Shown in pieces: positions 8,642-17,793 of a stretch of 64,000 nt of DNA. Each line of letters starts with the position of its first letter. Position 1 is the stretch's first letter. The notes beneath the pieces are model-generated. The model was not told where the DNA came from and ran no database searches. It saw only the letters and a list, made by a program, of their open reading frames with translations. Made by a program: the position numbers and the translations under genes. The DNA is taken from NCBI RefSeq assembly GCF_030053415.1, contig NZ_JASGBJ010000002.1, positions 806,001-870,000 of the forward strand. The letters are read 5' to 3'. This DNA is from Marinobacter sp. CHS3-4. Lineage in GTDB: Bacteria; Pseudomonadota; Gammaproteobacteria; Pseudomonadales; Oleiphilaceae.

Positions 8642-10810
8642 TTACTGGCCGACGGAAGCCACAATGGTTATCTGTTTGTTATCAGGCACCTCCTGGTAGG
8701 ACAGAACGTGCAGGCGCTCTACGCCATAACTTGCAAACCTTGCCAGCACCGGCCTGAGAGGTCCGGACACCAGCAAAATGGCCGGTTTGCCCAGCATTTC
8801 CTGTCGCTGGACGCTGTCCCTCAGGGACCGCTGAAGCTTCTCAACCATGTTGGGCTCCAGCACCAGGCCAATATCGTCCTGTCCGCCAGATTGTTGACTC
8901 TGTTGTACCGACTTCAGCAATAACTGTTCCAGATCCGGATCTAGCGTGATCACCGGTATTTCACTGTCGTTGCCACAGATGCTCTGGATGATCATCCGCC
9001 GCAGCGCCTGACGGGCCATGGTGGTCAGAACTTTCGGGTCCTGACTCTTCGGATGCACGTTCACGATCGCCTCGGCAATCGATCGCATATCCCGGATCGG
9101 CACTTCCTCTTTCAGCAGGTTCTGCAGCACTTTCAACAGCAGGCTGATGGAAACGGTGGTGGGCACCAGCTCTTCGGCCAGCTTGGGAGACATTTTTTCG
9201 AGCTGATCCAGCCATTTCTGGACTTCCTCGTGCCCAAGCAATTCATGGGCGTGTTTCTGCAGAATCTGGTTCAGGTGGGTCGCAACGACCGTGCTGGCAT
9301 CCACCACGGTGTAGCCCAGAGTCTGAGCCTGGTCTTTTTTGTCGGGCTCGATCCAGCTGGCGTCCAGACCAAACGCGGGGTCCTTACCTTCGATTCCTTC
9401 AATTTTCCCGAATACCTGACCCGGATCGATGGCCAGCTCCCGATCAGGATGAATCTCGGCCTCTGCAATCGTGACGCCCATTAAAGTGATGCGATAGACA
9501 TTCGGCATCAGGTCCAGGTTGTCGCGAATATGAACCGACGGCATCAAAAAGCCCAGATCCTGGGAGAGCTTTTTACGAACACCTTTTATGCGGCTGAGCA
9601 ACTGCCCACCCTGGGATTTGTCCACCAGGGGAATCAACCGGTACCCCACTTCCAGCCCGACGATGTCCACAGTGGCAACGTCGTCCCAACCCAATTCCCG
9701 AGTTTCGCCAGGGGGTGGAAGCTGGGCGCCCTGCTCCGTGGTTTCACCACCTGCTGGAATTTCCCGTCCGCCGCCACGAGGTGCGCCGCCACGGGCCGGG
9801 AAAACGCTATCCTCTTCCACGGTCTGTCGTTCATGATTCCAGATGTACCAGGCAATACCGCCCGCGATGGACCCCAGCCCCAAGAACGCCACGTGCGGCA
9901 TCCCGGGGATCAAACCCAGAATAATCAGAATGGCGGCTGCAATGCCCAGCGCCTTTGGCGCATTGAACATCTGTTCCAGAATCTGGCCGCCCATGTCCTG
10001 GCTGGAAGTCACACGGGTCACCATGATGGCCGCAGAGGTAGACAGCAGCAGCGAAGGAATCTGAGCAACCAGACCATCACCAATGGTCAGCAGGGCGTAG
10101 TTCTGCATCGCGGTCCCAAAATCCAGGCCATGCTGGATCATGCCGATGGCCACACCACCGATGATGTTAATCGCCAGAATCAACAGGCCGGCAATCGCAT
10201 CACCTTTCACAAACTTACTGGCACCGTCCATGGAGCCGTAGAAATCCGCTTCCTGGGCAATTTCGGAACGACGGGCCTTGGCTTCCTCCTGATTGATCAG
10301 GCCAGCATTCAGGTCCGCGTCAATGGCCATCTGTTTGCCTGGCATCGCATCCAGGGTAAAACGCGCACTGACCTCTGATACCCGGCCTGCGCCTTTGGTG
10401 ACGACGAGAAAGTTGATAATCATCAGAATGGCAAAGACCACCAGGCCAACGGCGTAATTGCCGCCGATCAGCACGGCACCGAAAGACTCAATAACCTTAC
10501 CAGCGGCATCGCCACCTTCATGGCCATTCAAAAGCACAATCCGTGTAGATGCCACGTTCAAGGCCAATCTGAGCAGTGTCGCCACAAGCAGCACCGTGGG
10601 GAAAGAAGCAAATTCCATAGGCCGCAGTGCGTAGACACACACCAGAAGAATCACAATGGACAGGGTGATATTGAACGTGAAAAACACGTCCAACAGGAAA
10701 GTCGGCATGGGAAGAATCATCATGCCCAGCAAGCCCATCAGCATTACAGGAACGCCGACGTTACCCCGCGTCAGGGATTTGACATTATCGAGGACAAGCG
10801 CTCGGTCCAT
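8642..10810 (-). CDS. flhA: flagellar type III export gate protein FlhA
   Basis: A 722-residue inner-membrane protein at the heart of the flagellar export gate. The first 320 residues form about eight membrane helices, including the conserved FHIPEP-type cytoplasmic loop with GRVSEVSARFTLDAMPGKQMAIDADLN-like sequence. The rest is the cytoplasmic domain that forms a nonameric ring and docks chaperone-substrate complexes. Length matches the family (about 690-710) with a small Gly-rich expansion near residues 345-370 (RGGAPRGGG). It is the first gene after a sigma-54-type promoter and leads the flhF-fleN-fliA-che series. Confidence 0.96.
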   Translation of the reverse strand: MDRALVLDNVKSLTRGNVGVPVMLMGLLGMMILPMPTFLLDVFFTFNITLSIVILLVCVYALRPMEFASFPTVLLVATLLRLALNVASTRIVLLNGHEGGDAAGKVIESFGAVLIGGNYAVGLVVFAILMIINFLVVTKGAGRVSEVSARFTLDAMPGKQMAIDADLNAGLINQEEAKARRSEIAQEADFYGSMDGASKFVKGDAIAGLLILAINIIGGVAIGMIQHGLDFGTAMQNYALLTIGDGLVAQIPSLLLSTSAAIMVTRVTSSQDMGGQILEQMFNAPKALGIAAAILIILGLIPGMPHVAFLGLGSIAGGIAWYIWNHERQTVEEDSVFPARGGAPRGGGREIPAGGETTEQGAQLPPPGETRELGWDDVATVDIVGLEVGYRLIPLVDKSQGGQLLSRIKGVRKKLSQDLGFLMPSVHIRDNLDLMPNVYRITLMGVTIAEAEIHPDRELAIDPGQVFGKIEGIEGKDPAFGLDASWIEPDKKDQAQTLGYTVVDASTVVATHLNQILQKHAHELLGHEEVQKWLDQLEKMSPKLAEELVPTTVSISLLLKVLQNLLKEEVPIRDMRSIAEAIVNVHPKSQDPKVLTTMARQALRRMIIQSICGNDSEIPVITLDPDLEQLLLKSVQQSQQSGGQDDIGLVLEPNMVEKLQRSLRDSVQRQEMLGKPAILLVSGPLRPVLARFASYGVERLHVLSYQEVPDNKQITIVASVGQ

Positions 10811-10894
10811 GCCGTCTTATTCTCCGAGAAACAGTCAGTTGCAATTGGATGTGGTCGTTTTTTTGACGCCACACCTACACATAACCCTGTCTTC

Positions 10895-10909
10895 GCAATA
10901 TCCGTACCA
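10895..10909 (-). promoter_or_regulatory. sigma-54-type promoter of flhA
   Basis: On the minus strand this reads TGGTACGGATATTGC. The GG and GC doublets are ten bases apart as sigma-54 requires, and only one base of the TGGCAC-N5-TTGC consensus differs. It lies 85 bases before the flhA ATG, in the right orientation. FleQ would be the expected activator. Confidence 0.72.
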
Positions 10910-10972
10910 GTACTGAACCGATTTCTTTCGGCCTCGCCTGACGCCTCCTGTCAGATACGGTATCCTTGCGGT

Positions 10973-11000
10973 TTTGCGACAGATAACGCTTTGCGACAGA
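10973..11000 (+). repeat. 11-bp direct repeat before upp
   Basis: TTTGCGACAGA occurs twice, at 10973-10983 and 10990-11000, seventeen bases start to start. The second copy ends 16 bases before the upp start codon. The spacing puts the copies on roughly opposite helix faces. It may be an operator or a chance duplication; I recognise no regulator for it. Confidence 0.4.
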
Positions 11001-11016
11001 CAGAAGGGATCCCGCC

Positions 11017-11655
11017 ATGCCAATTCACGAGGTAGAACATCCGCTGATCCGCCATAAACTCGGCCTGATGAGACGCGCAGGCATCAGCACCAAGAATTTC
11101 CGGGAGCTGGCGCAGGAAGTAGGCGCACTGCTCACCTACGAGGCCACCAAGGATTTTTCACTGCAGGAAAAAACCATTGACGGTTGGGCCGGCCCCGTGA
11201 CCATCGAGCAGATTCAAGGAAAGAAAATCACGATTGTTCCCATCCTGCGCGCAGGCCTGGGCATGCTGGATGGCGTCCTGAGCCTGATTCCTGGGGCCAG
11301 AGTCAGTGTTGTTGGTCAGGTTCGTAATGAAGAAACCCTGGAAGCCAGCACCTACTTTGAAAAACTCGTGGGCGAACTGGACCAGCGTATGTCCATGATC
11401 GTCGATCCCATGTTGGCGACAGGCGGCTCACTGATTTCGACCATCGATCTATTGAAGAAAGCAGGCAGTACCGAAATCCGAGCGCTGATTCTGGTGGCCG
11501 CTCCGGAAGGCGTGGAGAAGGTTCTGGCGAAACATCCCGACGTGTCTATCTACACCGCATCCATCGACGACGGCCTGAACGACAAAGGCTACATTCTTCC
11601 GGGCCTGGGCGACGCAGGCGACAAAATATTCGGCACTAAACAAAAGGACGTATAA
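11017..11655 (+). CDS. upp: uracil phosphoribosyltransferase
   Basis: A 212-residue cytoplasmic enzyme that converts uracil and PRPP to UMP in pyrimidine salvage. Family signatures are present: [10 protein letters not shown] in the middle, the PRPP-binding loop [10 protein letters not shown] (about 129-138), and a C-terminal [17 protein letters not shown]. Length is normal. An AAGGGATC sequence precedes the ATG by about eight bases. The uracil permease gene follows after two bases, so uptake and salvage are coupled. The pair is divergent from flhA and interrupts the flhA-flhB neighbourhood. Confidence 0.97.
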   Translation: MPIHEVEHPLIRHKLGLMRRAGISTKNFRELAQEVGALLTYEATKDFSLQEKTIDGWAGPVTIEQIQGKKITIVPILRAGLGMLDGVLSLIPGARVSVVGQVRNEETLEASTYFEKLVGELDQRMSMIVDPMLATGGSLISTIDLLKKAGSTEIRALILVAAPEGVEKVLAKHPDVSIYTASIDDGLNDKGYILPGLGDAGDKIFGTKQKDV

Positions 11656-11657
11656 CC

Positions 11658-12911
11658 ATGCAAGACCACACCAACGACCCGATCTGGAAACAGGCGATCG
11701 CTGGCTCACAAATGTTGCTGGTGGCGTTTGGCGCCCTGGTATTGATGCCTCTGATCACCGGCCTGGATCCGAACGTGGCCTTGTTTACTGCGGGCATTGG
11801 CACTCTGATTTTTCATATAGTGACGGGTGGCCAGATTCCGATCTTCCTCGCGTCCTCGTTCGCGTTTATCGCACCCATCATTGCCGCGAAAGGCCGTTTC
11901 GGACTGGAAGAAACCCTGGGTGGCCTGCTGGCGGCAGGCGTTCTGTACGTGGCTTTAAGTGCCGCCGTTCGCGCCAAGGGCACCGGTTTCATTACCCGGC
12001 TTCTGCCGCCAGTGGTGATTGGCCCGGTCATCATGGTTATCGGGCTTAGCCTGGCGCCGGTTGCAGTACACATGGCTTCTGGCCGCACAGGCGACGGCGC
12101 CAATCAGCTCATTCCCTACGACACGGCAATCTGGATCGCGATGATTTCACTGGTGGTAACGGTCGTGATGTCAGTCTGGGCGAAGGGCATCTTCCGGCTG
12201 ATCCCGATCATGTTCGGCATCGTGGTGGGTTACGTTATATCGGCGGTTATGGGCATCGTGGATCTGACCCCGATCACGGAAGCCGCCTGGTTTGCCATTC
12301 CCAACTTTGTCGCGCCGGCCTTCAGTATGAGCGCCATCCTGTTCATGGTGCCGGTGGCTATCGCGCCCGCCATTGAACACATCGGCGACATCCTGGCCAT
12401 TGGCAACGTCACCCACAAAGACTATCTCAAGAAGCCGGGCCTGCACCGCACATTGCTGGGTGACGGCCTGGCCACCAGCGCCGCAGCTGCTTTCGGCGGG
12501 CCGCCAAATACCACCTATTCGGAGGTGACTGGCGCTGTGGTGCTGACACGTAACTTCAACCCACGAGTCATGATCTGGGCCGCGGGCATCGCCATCGTGC
12601 TGGCCTTCGTCGGCAAGTTCGGCGCGGCATTGCAAACCATTCCGGTGCCGGTCATGGGCGGCATTCTGTGCCTGCTGTTTGGCTCTATTGCGGTGGTCGG
12701 CCTGAATACCCTGATCCGTCATCAGGTGGACCTGTCGCAGGCTCGAAACCTGGTAATTGTGGCCATCACGCTGGTATTCGGCATTGGCGGCATGGCGTTG
12801 GGACAGATGGAAGGCATCGCGCTGTGCGCAGTAGCGGCCATCGTCCTGAACCTGATCCTGCCGGGCAAAGGCGAAGCCTGGGGAAACACCGATGAAGCAA
12901 CCAACGGTTAA
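11658..12911 (+). CDS. uraA: uracil:proton symporter, NCS2 family
   Basis: A 417-residue inner-membrane permease with about 12-14 helices. It shows the NCS2 pattern: an early ASSFAFIAPI segment, then VVIGPVIMVIGLSLAPVAV, the substrate-site region VAIAPAIEHIGDILAIG with its acidic residue, and GPPNTTYSEVTGAV, the nucleobase-transporter signature. It follows upp by two bases, which supports uracil as substrate over xanthine or other purines. The start ATG has its ribosome-binding site inside the end of upp (GGACG). Confidence 0.93.
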   Translation: MQDHTNDPIWKQAIAGSQMLLVAFGALVLMPLITGLDPNVALFTAGIGTLIFHIVTGGQIPIFLASSFAFIAPIIAAKGRFGLEETLGGLLAAGVLYVALSAAVRAKGTGFITRLLPPVVIGPVIMVIGLSLAPVAVHMASGRTGDGANQLIPYDTAIWIAMISLVVTVVMSVWAKGIFRLIPIMFGIVVGYVISAVMGIVDLTPITEAAWFAIPNFVAPAFSMSAILFMVPVAIAPAIEHIGDILAIGNVTHKDYLKKPGLHRTLLGDGLATSAAAAFGGPPNTTYSEVTGAVVLTRNFNPRVMIWAAGIAIVLAFVGKFGAALQTIPVPVMGGILCLLFGSIAVVGLNTLIRHQVDLSQARNLVIVAITLVFGIGGMALGQMEGIALCAVAAIVLNLILPGKGEAWGNTDEATNG

Positions 12912-13746
12912 AGACAGCACCGGCATCAGCTTCACCGCGCTGTATACCGGTGCCGTCTGGCACCGGTATGGCCTGTCGGACGATATCCTGGCCACCGATC
13001 AGGGTAGATGGCTGTATCATTTGATGACGCCGTTTGAAGCCGCCAGCAAAGCCATTGTCGGCGGCAACATCCGCACTTTTCTTCTGCAGCGGCACCTGAT
13101 CATCGATCACCTGATCGAACAGGCCATCGAGCGCGGCGTCACCCAGGTGCTGGAAATCGCCTGCGGCATGTCGCCACGAGGCCTGCGGCTGCGGCAACAG
13201 CACCCGCAAATCCACATGGCCGAAGCCGATCTGCCGGATATGGCGTCACGGAAAGCGGCTCGCCTGATGATCTCCGGCCATCTGGGCCCAAACCATCAGG
13301 TGATGCCCATCGATATCCTCGCCGAAGACGGTGATCGGAGCCTGGAAACGGTGATTGATCGAACCTTCGATAATCGGGAACCGGTCATTGTGATCACGGA
13401 AGGGCTGACCAGCTATTTCTCTCTGGAGACGATGACGGTCTTTTGGCAGCGCCTGGCCAGCAAACTCTCCGAACGACCAGGGGCGGTCTATCTGGCCGAA
13501 AGCTACTTTATGCCCAAGCAGGCCCTGCTGAGCGGCACCCTCAAATCCCTCGGCGGCCTACTCGGTTCGGTCACCCGCAGCGACGTCAGCTTTCACTTTC
13601 AGAACGACACTCAGGCTCACGATCACATGGTCCAGTGCGGTTTCCCGTCGGTGACCGTCCACAACCCCCGGGATTTCTACGGCACCTTGCCGATTCCTGA
13701 GAGTCGCCGTGACCCAATGATTCGGATTATTGAGTCTCGGAGTTAG
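12892..13746 (+). CDS. class I SAM-dependent methyltransferase, leucine carboxyl methyltransferase-like
   Basis: A 284-residue predicted methyltransferase. Motif I reads VLEIACGMSPRG (about residues 83-94), followed by an acidic loop (AEADLP) and, further on, PVIVITEGLTSYFS, which is typical of the LCM/PPM O-methyltransferase family. The substrate is unknown. The ATG at 12892 lies inside the end of uraA, a 20-base overlap, with GGGGAA about seven bases upstream, so it is cotranslated with the permease. Nothing in it links it to uracil metabolism; the overlap may be only economical packing. Confidence 0.75.
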   Translation: MKQPTVKDSTGISFTALYTGAVWHRYGLSDDILATDQGRWLYHLMTPFEAASKAIVGGNIRTFLLQRHLIIDHLIEQAIERGVTQVLEIACGMSPRGLRLRQQHPQIHMAEADLPDMASRKAARLMISGHLGPNHQVMPIDILAEDGDRSLETVIDRTFDNREPVIVITEGLTSYFSLETMTVFWQRLASKLSERPGAVYLAESYFMPKQALLSGTLKSLGGLLGSVTRSDVSFHFQNDTQAHDHMVQCGFPSVTVHNPRDFYGTLPIPESRRDPMIRIIESRS

Positions 13747-13758
13747 CTCTCTGGGTAG

Positions 13759-13816
13759 CCTTCCGGCTTGAGCGTTTGAGCCGAAGGAGCGTGTTTTGGA
13801 AGCGCCTCCCCAAAAC
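13759..13816. terminator. two stem-loops between convergent genes
   Basis: Between the methyltransferase and flhB, which converge, there are two inverted repeats. At 13759-13787 CCTT-CGGCT pairs with AGCCG-AAGG with one bulged base and a ten-base loop. At 13793-13816 GTTTTGG pairs with CCAAAAC around a ten-base loop. Neither is followed by a good U-run, so a bidirectional terminator role is only plausible. Confidence 0.35.
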
Positions 13817-13867
13817 CGCACACCCGCCATACCAGCAGGCTAGGCATTCAAGAGCGCAACTCCCAAA

Positions 13868-15004
13868 TCAAGAATCGCGCCGCAGCTCAGAGGGAATGGG
13901 GAAATCCGGAACGTGAGGCTTGTCGCCCCGCCCTTTGCGGAACTGTCGCAGCTGGAACACATAGGCCAGAACCTGGGCGATGGCCATATACAGTCCATCG
14001 GGGATTTCGCCGCCCAGCTCCGTATTGTGGTACACAGCCCGAGTCAGCGGCGGCGTACGCATCAACTCAACCTTATGCTCCCGGGCAATTTCCATGATCT
14101 TGAAGGCCGTTTCGTCAGTGCCCTTGGCCACCACAATCGGCGCCGCCATTTTCTTCTGATCGTATTTCAATGCCACCGCATAGTGGGTCGGGTTGGTGAT
14201 CACCACATCCGCGCCGGGTACTTCCTGCATCATGCGACGCTGGGCCATTTCACGTTGAAGCTGGCGAATCTTGCCTTTGACCTCGGGCTTGCCTTCCGTG
14301 TCCTTGAATTCGTCTTTGACCTCCTGCTTCGTCATCCGCAGCTTTTTCTGATGGTCAAAGATCTGGAAAGGCACATCGATGGCAGCGATCACGATCGTGG
14401 CGCAGGCCAGAACCAGGAAACTCCACCCCAGCGTCCACACCACATGTTCCATAGCCGATTGAGCGGGTTCCTCAGAGATACTCAGCAGGTCATCGGTTCT
14501 CAGATTGAGGATCAGGATGGCAACGGCCAAAACCAGCCCCACCTTAAGGATGGCTTTGACCAGCTCGATCAACGACCGCATGGAGAACATCCGGCCCAGC
14601 CCCTTGATCGGATCCATACGGTTGAGCTTGGGTGCAACGGCCTTGCCACTGATCAACAAGCCGCCAATACCAATGGAACCTGCAATAGCGGCCACCAGCA
14701 TCAGAATGAGTAGCGGCGCAGTGGCCCAGGTGGCCTCTTTGGCAGACGCAAGAAGTTGAACCGTCATGTGACGTGTATCGAAGATGGCAGAGCGTTCCAG
14801 CACGAAGCTGTCCCGCATGATATCCGCCAGGGACGCGCCCATGGCCGAGCCGAACATCAGCAAGCCACCCGCGCCGGCAAGCAGAACCGCCATGGTCGCC
14901 AGCTCTTTGGATCGCGCTGTCTGGCCATCCTCCCGTGCTTTCTCGAGTCGTCGGGGGGTGGCCTCTTCGGTTTTTTCCTGACTGTTGTCGTTCTCTTCAG
15001 CCAT
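13868..15004 (-). CDS. flhB: flagellar export switch protein FlhB
   Basis: A 378-residue export-gate protein that switches the secretion specificity from hook to filament. The N-terminus is acidic and hydrophilic (EKTEEATPRRLEKAR), followed by four membrane helices (about 35-60, 90-120, 145-168, 188-210) and a cytoplasmic domain. The autocleavage motif NPTH is at 271-274, so cleavage between N271 and P272 is expected. It is the last gene of the fliK-L-M-N-O-P-Q-R-flhB series, ten bases after fliR, and ends next to two weak stem-loops. Confidence 0.96.
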   Translation of the reverse strand: MAEENDNSQEKTEEATPRRLEKAREDGQTARSKELATMAVLLAGAGGLLMFGSAMGASLADIMRDSFVLERSAIFDTRHMTVQLLASAKEATWATAPLLILMLVAAIAGSIGIGGLLISGKAVAPKLNRMDPIKGLGRMFSMRSLIELVKAILKVGLVLAVAILILNLRTDDLLSISEEPAQSAMEHVVWTLGWSFLVLACATIVIAAIDVPFQIFDHQKKLRMTKQEVKDEFKDTEGKPEVKGKIRQLQREMAQRRMMQEVPGADVVITNPTHYAVALKYDQKKMAAPIVVAKGTDETAFKIMEIAREHKVELMRTPPLTRAVYHNTELGGEIPDGLYMAIAQVLAYVFQLRQFRKGRGDKPHVPDFPIPSELRRDS

Positions 15005-15013
15005 GTAAAAATC

Positions 15014-15796
15014 CTAGGGCTGGCCCTGTAGCTGGCGCATGAATTCAAAGGTTGCCCGGGAATACTGCTCGAAATGTGGCAGAAAATTGGCGTGCAACAC
15101 CCATATGGCAAACAATCCAAAAATCAGGCCAATTGGAAAGCCCAGGGCAAAAATGTTCATTTGTGGCGCGGCGCGGGTCATCACGCCGAATGAGATGTTG
15201 ACGATGAACACTGCGGTTACAGCCGGCAGCGCCAGCAGCATGGCGGCGGCAAACATCCAGGAAATTCGATGGGCCAGTGACCAGACACCCGCCTGCCCCA
15301 AACCCTCCAGACCAATCGGCAGGGTATGAAAACTTTCGATGAACACATCGAATGCCACCAGATGGCCGTTCATGGCCAGGTACAGCAGGGTGATTGTAAT
15401 GCTGTAGATCTGCGCCAGGACTGGCACATTAACGCCGTTTGCAGGGTCGACCATCGAAGCAAAGCCCAACCCCATCTGCATCGCGATCATCTGTCCGGCA
15501 ATAACAAATAGCTGGAACAGGGCCGTCAGGGCAAAGCCCATGCCGACGCCGATCAGAATCTGCTGCAAGGTAATCACCACGGCATCGGCGCTCAAGGCGT
15601 CTACCTGCGGTACCGGTGGGATCATGGGTACTACCAGAACGGTGATCAGTAACGCCAACCCAAGACGAATCCGGGCCGGTACCAGGTTGGTGCCGATAAA
15701 AGGAATCACCATCATGAAACTGGCCAGCCGGAACAGCGGCCAGAGGTGCTGACCAATCCATTGGCTGATCAGGTCAACGCTGATTTCCGTTGGCAT
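15014..15796 (-). CDS. fliR: flagellar export gate protein FliR
   Basis: A 260-residue membrane protein of the flagellar export gate, with about six hydrophobic helices and the early FRLASFMMVIPFIGTNLVPARIR pattern (split here as FRLASFMMV and LVPARIRLG). The central QMGLGFASMVDPANG segment is the FliR plug signature. It follows fliQ by six bases and is followed by flhB after nine, matching the usual export-gate order. Confidence 0.95.
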   Translation of the reverse strand: MPTEISVDLISQWIGQHLWPLFRLASFMMVIPFIGTNLVPARIRLGLALLITVLVVPMIPPVPQVDALSADAVVITLQQILIGVGMGFALTALFQLFVIAGQMIAMQMGLGFASMVDPANGVNVPVLAQIYSITITLLYLAMNGHLVAFDVFIESFHTLPIGLEGLGQAGVWSLAHRISWMFAAAMLLALPAVTAVFIVNISFGVMTRAAPQMNIFALGFPIGLIFGLFAIWVLHANFLPHFEQYSRATFEFMRQLQGQP

Positions 15797-15802
15797 CGCC
15801 GA

Positions 15803-16072
15803 TCAGCCGATCAGGTAGGGAACGCTGGAAATTAATCGCTCCGCGTGATCGGTGAGCTGGGTCAGCATCCAGGGGCCGGCCACAATGATAGTGATCAGGG
15901 TAATCAGCAGTCTGGGAAGAAAGCTCAGTGTTTGCTCGTTGATCTGGGTGGCGGCCTGAAAGGTGCTGACCACCAAACCAATGACCAGACCAGGACCAAT
16001 GATCAGGCTGGCCAGCAGAACAATCATCCACAGAGCCTCACGCAGAATATCGATAACGGTTTCCGGAGTCAT
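15803..16072 (-). CDS. fliQ: flagellar export gate protein FliQ
   Basis: An 89-residue protein with two long membrane helices (about 15-42 and 52-75) joined by a QINEQTLSFLPRL loop, which is the family signature. It packs with FliP and FliR in the export gate. Spacing to fliP is 12 bases and to fliR six bases. Confidence 0.95.
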   Translation of the reverse strand: MTPETVIDILREALWMIVLLASLIIGPGLVIGLVVSTFQAATQINEQTLSFLPRLLITLITIIVAGPWMLTQLTDHAERLISSVPYLIG

Positions 16073-16084
16073 GTTGTCACGCCT

Positions 16085-16849
16085 CTATATCCCGTAACTG
16101 GCAGCCAGCGTTCCCATGATCAGGGACCAGCCATCCACCAGAACAAACAGCATGATTTTAAACGGCAGCGAAATAATAATGGGTGACAGCATCATCATAC
16201 CCATCGCCATCAGTACACTCGCCACCACCATATCGATGATCAAGAATGGTATGAAAAGAATAAAACCGATTTGAAAGGCGGTTTTCAGCTCACTGGTCAC
16301 AAACGCGGGCATCAAGACCCAGAAGGACACATCCTCTGGCGTCGCATACTGCTCGTCTGCAATGCGCATAAACAGTGCCAGGTCACTCTCACGGGTCTGG
16401 GCCATCATGAATTTACGAAATGGCTGGCTGGCCTGTTCCAGCGCTTCCATTGAGGTGATTTCCTCCTGAATGTAAGGCTGCAGGGCCGCCGTGTTTACCT
16501 CCTCCAGCACCGGTTTCATGATGAAAATGGTCAGGAACAACGCCAGGCCCAAAAGAATCTGGTTGGACGGCGTGGACTGCAGGCCTATAGCCTGCCGGAG
16601 TATGGCGAACACGACGATGATGCGAGTAAAGGAGGTCATCATCATCAACATCGCCGGCAGGAACGTCAGCGCCGTCATGAACGCCAGGATCTGCAGGGAC
16701 ACCGAGTAATCCTGCACGCCTTCTTCCTCTCCCGGCGTTACCGTAAACGCGGGAATTCCCGGAATGTCTGCCATCGCGGAAGGCGCAAATAAAACAAGGA
16801 GAATCAAAGACAGCAGGGACACACTTTTCCCTGATAGTCGGAACGTCAT
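16085..16849 (-). CDS. fliP: flagellar export gate protein FliP
   Basis: A membrane protein of about 254 residues that forms the pentameric core of the export gate. I place the start at ATG 16849, just after the fliO stop, because it gives a cleavable signal peptide ([16 protein letters not shown]) as in the family; an upstream GTG-free extension inside fliO to 16888 is less likely. Conserved segments include [19 protein letters not shown] and QTPSNQ-like [17 protein letters not shown], then [19 protein letters not shown]. An AGGGATGG sequence overlaps the end of fliO as ribosome-binding site. Confidence 0.94.
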   Translation of the reverse strand: MTFRLSGKSVSLLSLILLVLFAPSAMADIPGIPAFTVTPGEEEGVQDYSVSLQILAFMTALTFLPAMLMMMTSFTRIIVVFAILRQAIGLQSTPSNQILLGLALFLTIFIMKPVLEEVNTAALQPYIQEEITSMEALEQASQPFRKFMMAQTRESDLALFMRIADEQYATPEDVSFWVLMPAFVTSELKTAFQIGFILFIPFLIIDMVVASVLMAMGMMMLSPIIISLPFKIMLFVLVDGWSLIMGTLAASYGI

Positions 16850-16850
16850 A

Positions 16851-17261
16851 TCAGGAACCATCCCTGCCGGAGCCCCAATTGCGACCAATCATGCCCTGGA
16901 GTTTCCGGGCGAAATCGCCAGACACAGGCTCACTGGCCGACACAACAGGTTCATCGAATACATGGAGAGTGCGAATCGCCTGAGGGGTTACGCCGACCAG
17001 AATCTGTTTGTCGCCTACCTCGATCAGCGCGATACGCTCGCGAGTACCCATTGGCATTACAGACACGACTTTCATGGCGCGGGTGTTGCCACCTGTCATG
17101 CCGCTCATGCGGCGTACAATCCAGGCGCAGCCAAAAATAATAGCGATCACCGCAAGCAGACCAACACCCAGTGACAGCATGGTCATCAGCGTATCAGGTG
17201 CGCTACCTGAACTCGCTGCGGTATTTGCGGCTGCGGCTGCCGTTTCCTGTTCAGCTGCCAT
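16851..17261 (-). CDS. fliO: flagellar protein FliO
   Basis: A 136-residue single-pass membrane protein that helps assemble FliP in the export gate. An Ala-rich N-terminus is followed by one helix (about 28-48), a basic RRM stop, then a small beta-rich cytoplasmic domain with [24 protein letters not shown] sequence, the family hallmark. It lies between fliN and fliP with one or two bases between genes. Confidence 0.92.
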   Translation of the reverse strand: MAAEQETAAAAANTAASSGSAPDTLMTMLSLGVGLLAVIAIIFGCAWIVRRMSGMTGGNTRAMKVVSVMPMGTRERIALIEVGDKQILVGVTPQAIRTLHVFDEPVVSASEPVSGDFARKLQGMIGRNWGSGRDGS

Positions 17262-17262
17262 G

Positions 17263-17793
17263 TTATTTCTGCAACCGTTTGATGCGCTCGCCCGGGCTGA
17301 TAACGTCGGTCAGACGAATGCCGAACTTCTCGTTCACCATCACCACTTCGCCATGCGCAATGAGCGTGCCATTAACCAGCACATCCAGTGGTTCGCCTGC
17401 CAGCCTGTCCAGCTCGATCACCGAACCCTGATTCAACTGAAGCAAATTACGGATCGGAATCTGGGTGTTGCCCACTTCCATCGAAATGGTGACCGGGATA
17501 TCCATAATAACGTCAAGGTCCGGAGCCGGGCCGTCCCCCTGAGCGATCTTGCTACCCTCTGGAAACTCTTCCATCGGGGCAGCCCGCACGTCGTCCTCTT
17601 CGCCCTGATCGTCTTCGTCTTTGTCTTCGGTGTCGCCCGACTCTTCCATGGCGGCGGCCCACTCGTCGTCCCGGTCACCACTGTCGGAATCATCCTCGCC
17701 ATCACCAGACTCTTCCATGGCGGATTCCCACTCGGCGGCAAGCTTTTCGTCTTCGCTGAGCTCCTGCTCGTCTTTCTTGTCGTCGTCAGCCAT
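17263..17793 (-). CDS. fliN: flagellar motor switch protein FliN
   Basis: A 176-residue C-ring protein. The last 80 residues are the SpoA domain (PVTISMEVGNTQIPIRNLL, then LVNGTLIAHGEVVMVNEKFGIRLTDVI in pieces). The first 90 residues are a strongly acidic extension that contains two copies of a W-x-x-AMEESGD motif (about residues 22-31 and 44-55). Enteric FliN is shorter; extended acidic N-termini occur in pseudomonads. The ATG overlaps the end of fliM by eight bases. The extension may help bind CheY or the export ATPase complex, which is inference. Confidence 0.95.
   Translation of the reverse strand: MADDDKKDEQELSEDEKLAAEWESAMEESGDGEDDSDSGDRDDEWAAAMEESGDTEDKDEDDQGEEDDVRAAPMEEFPEGSKIAQGDGPAPDLDVIMDIPVTISMEVGNTQIPIRNLLQLNQGSVIELDRLAGEPLDVLVNGTLIAHGEVVMVNEKFGIRLTDVISPGERIKRLQK

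Noticed and set aside
9530..10378. 282-codon open frame on the plus strand, opposite flhA
   Set aside because: Antisense to flhA, no ribosome-binding site and no family features.
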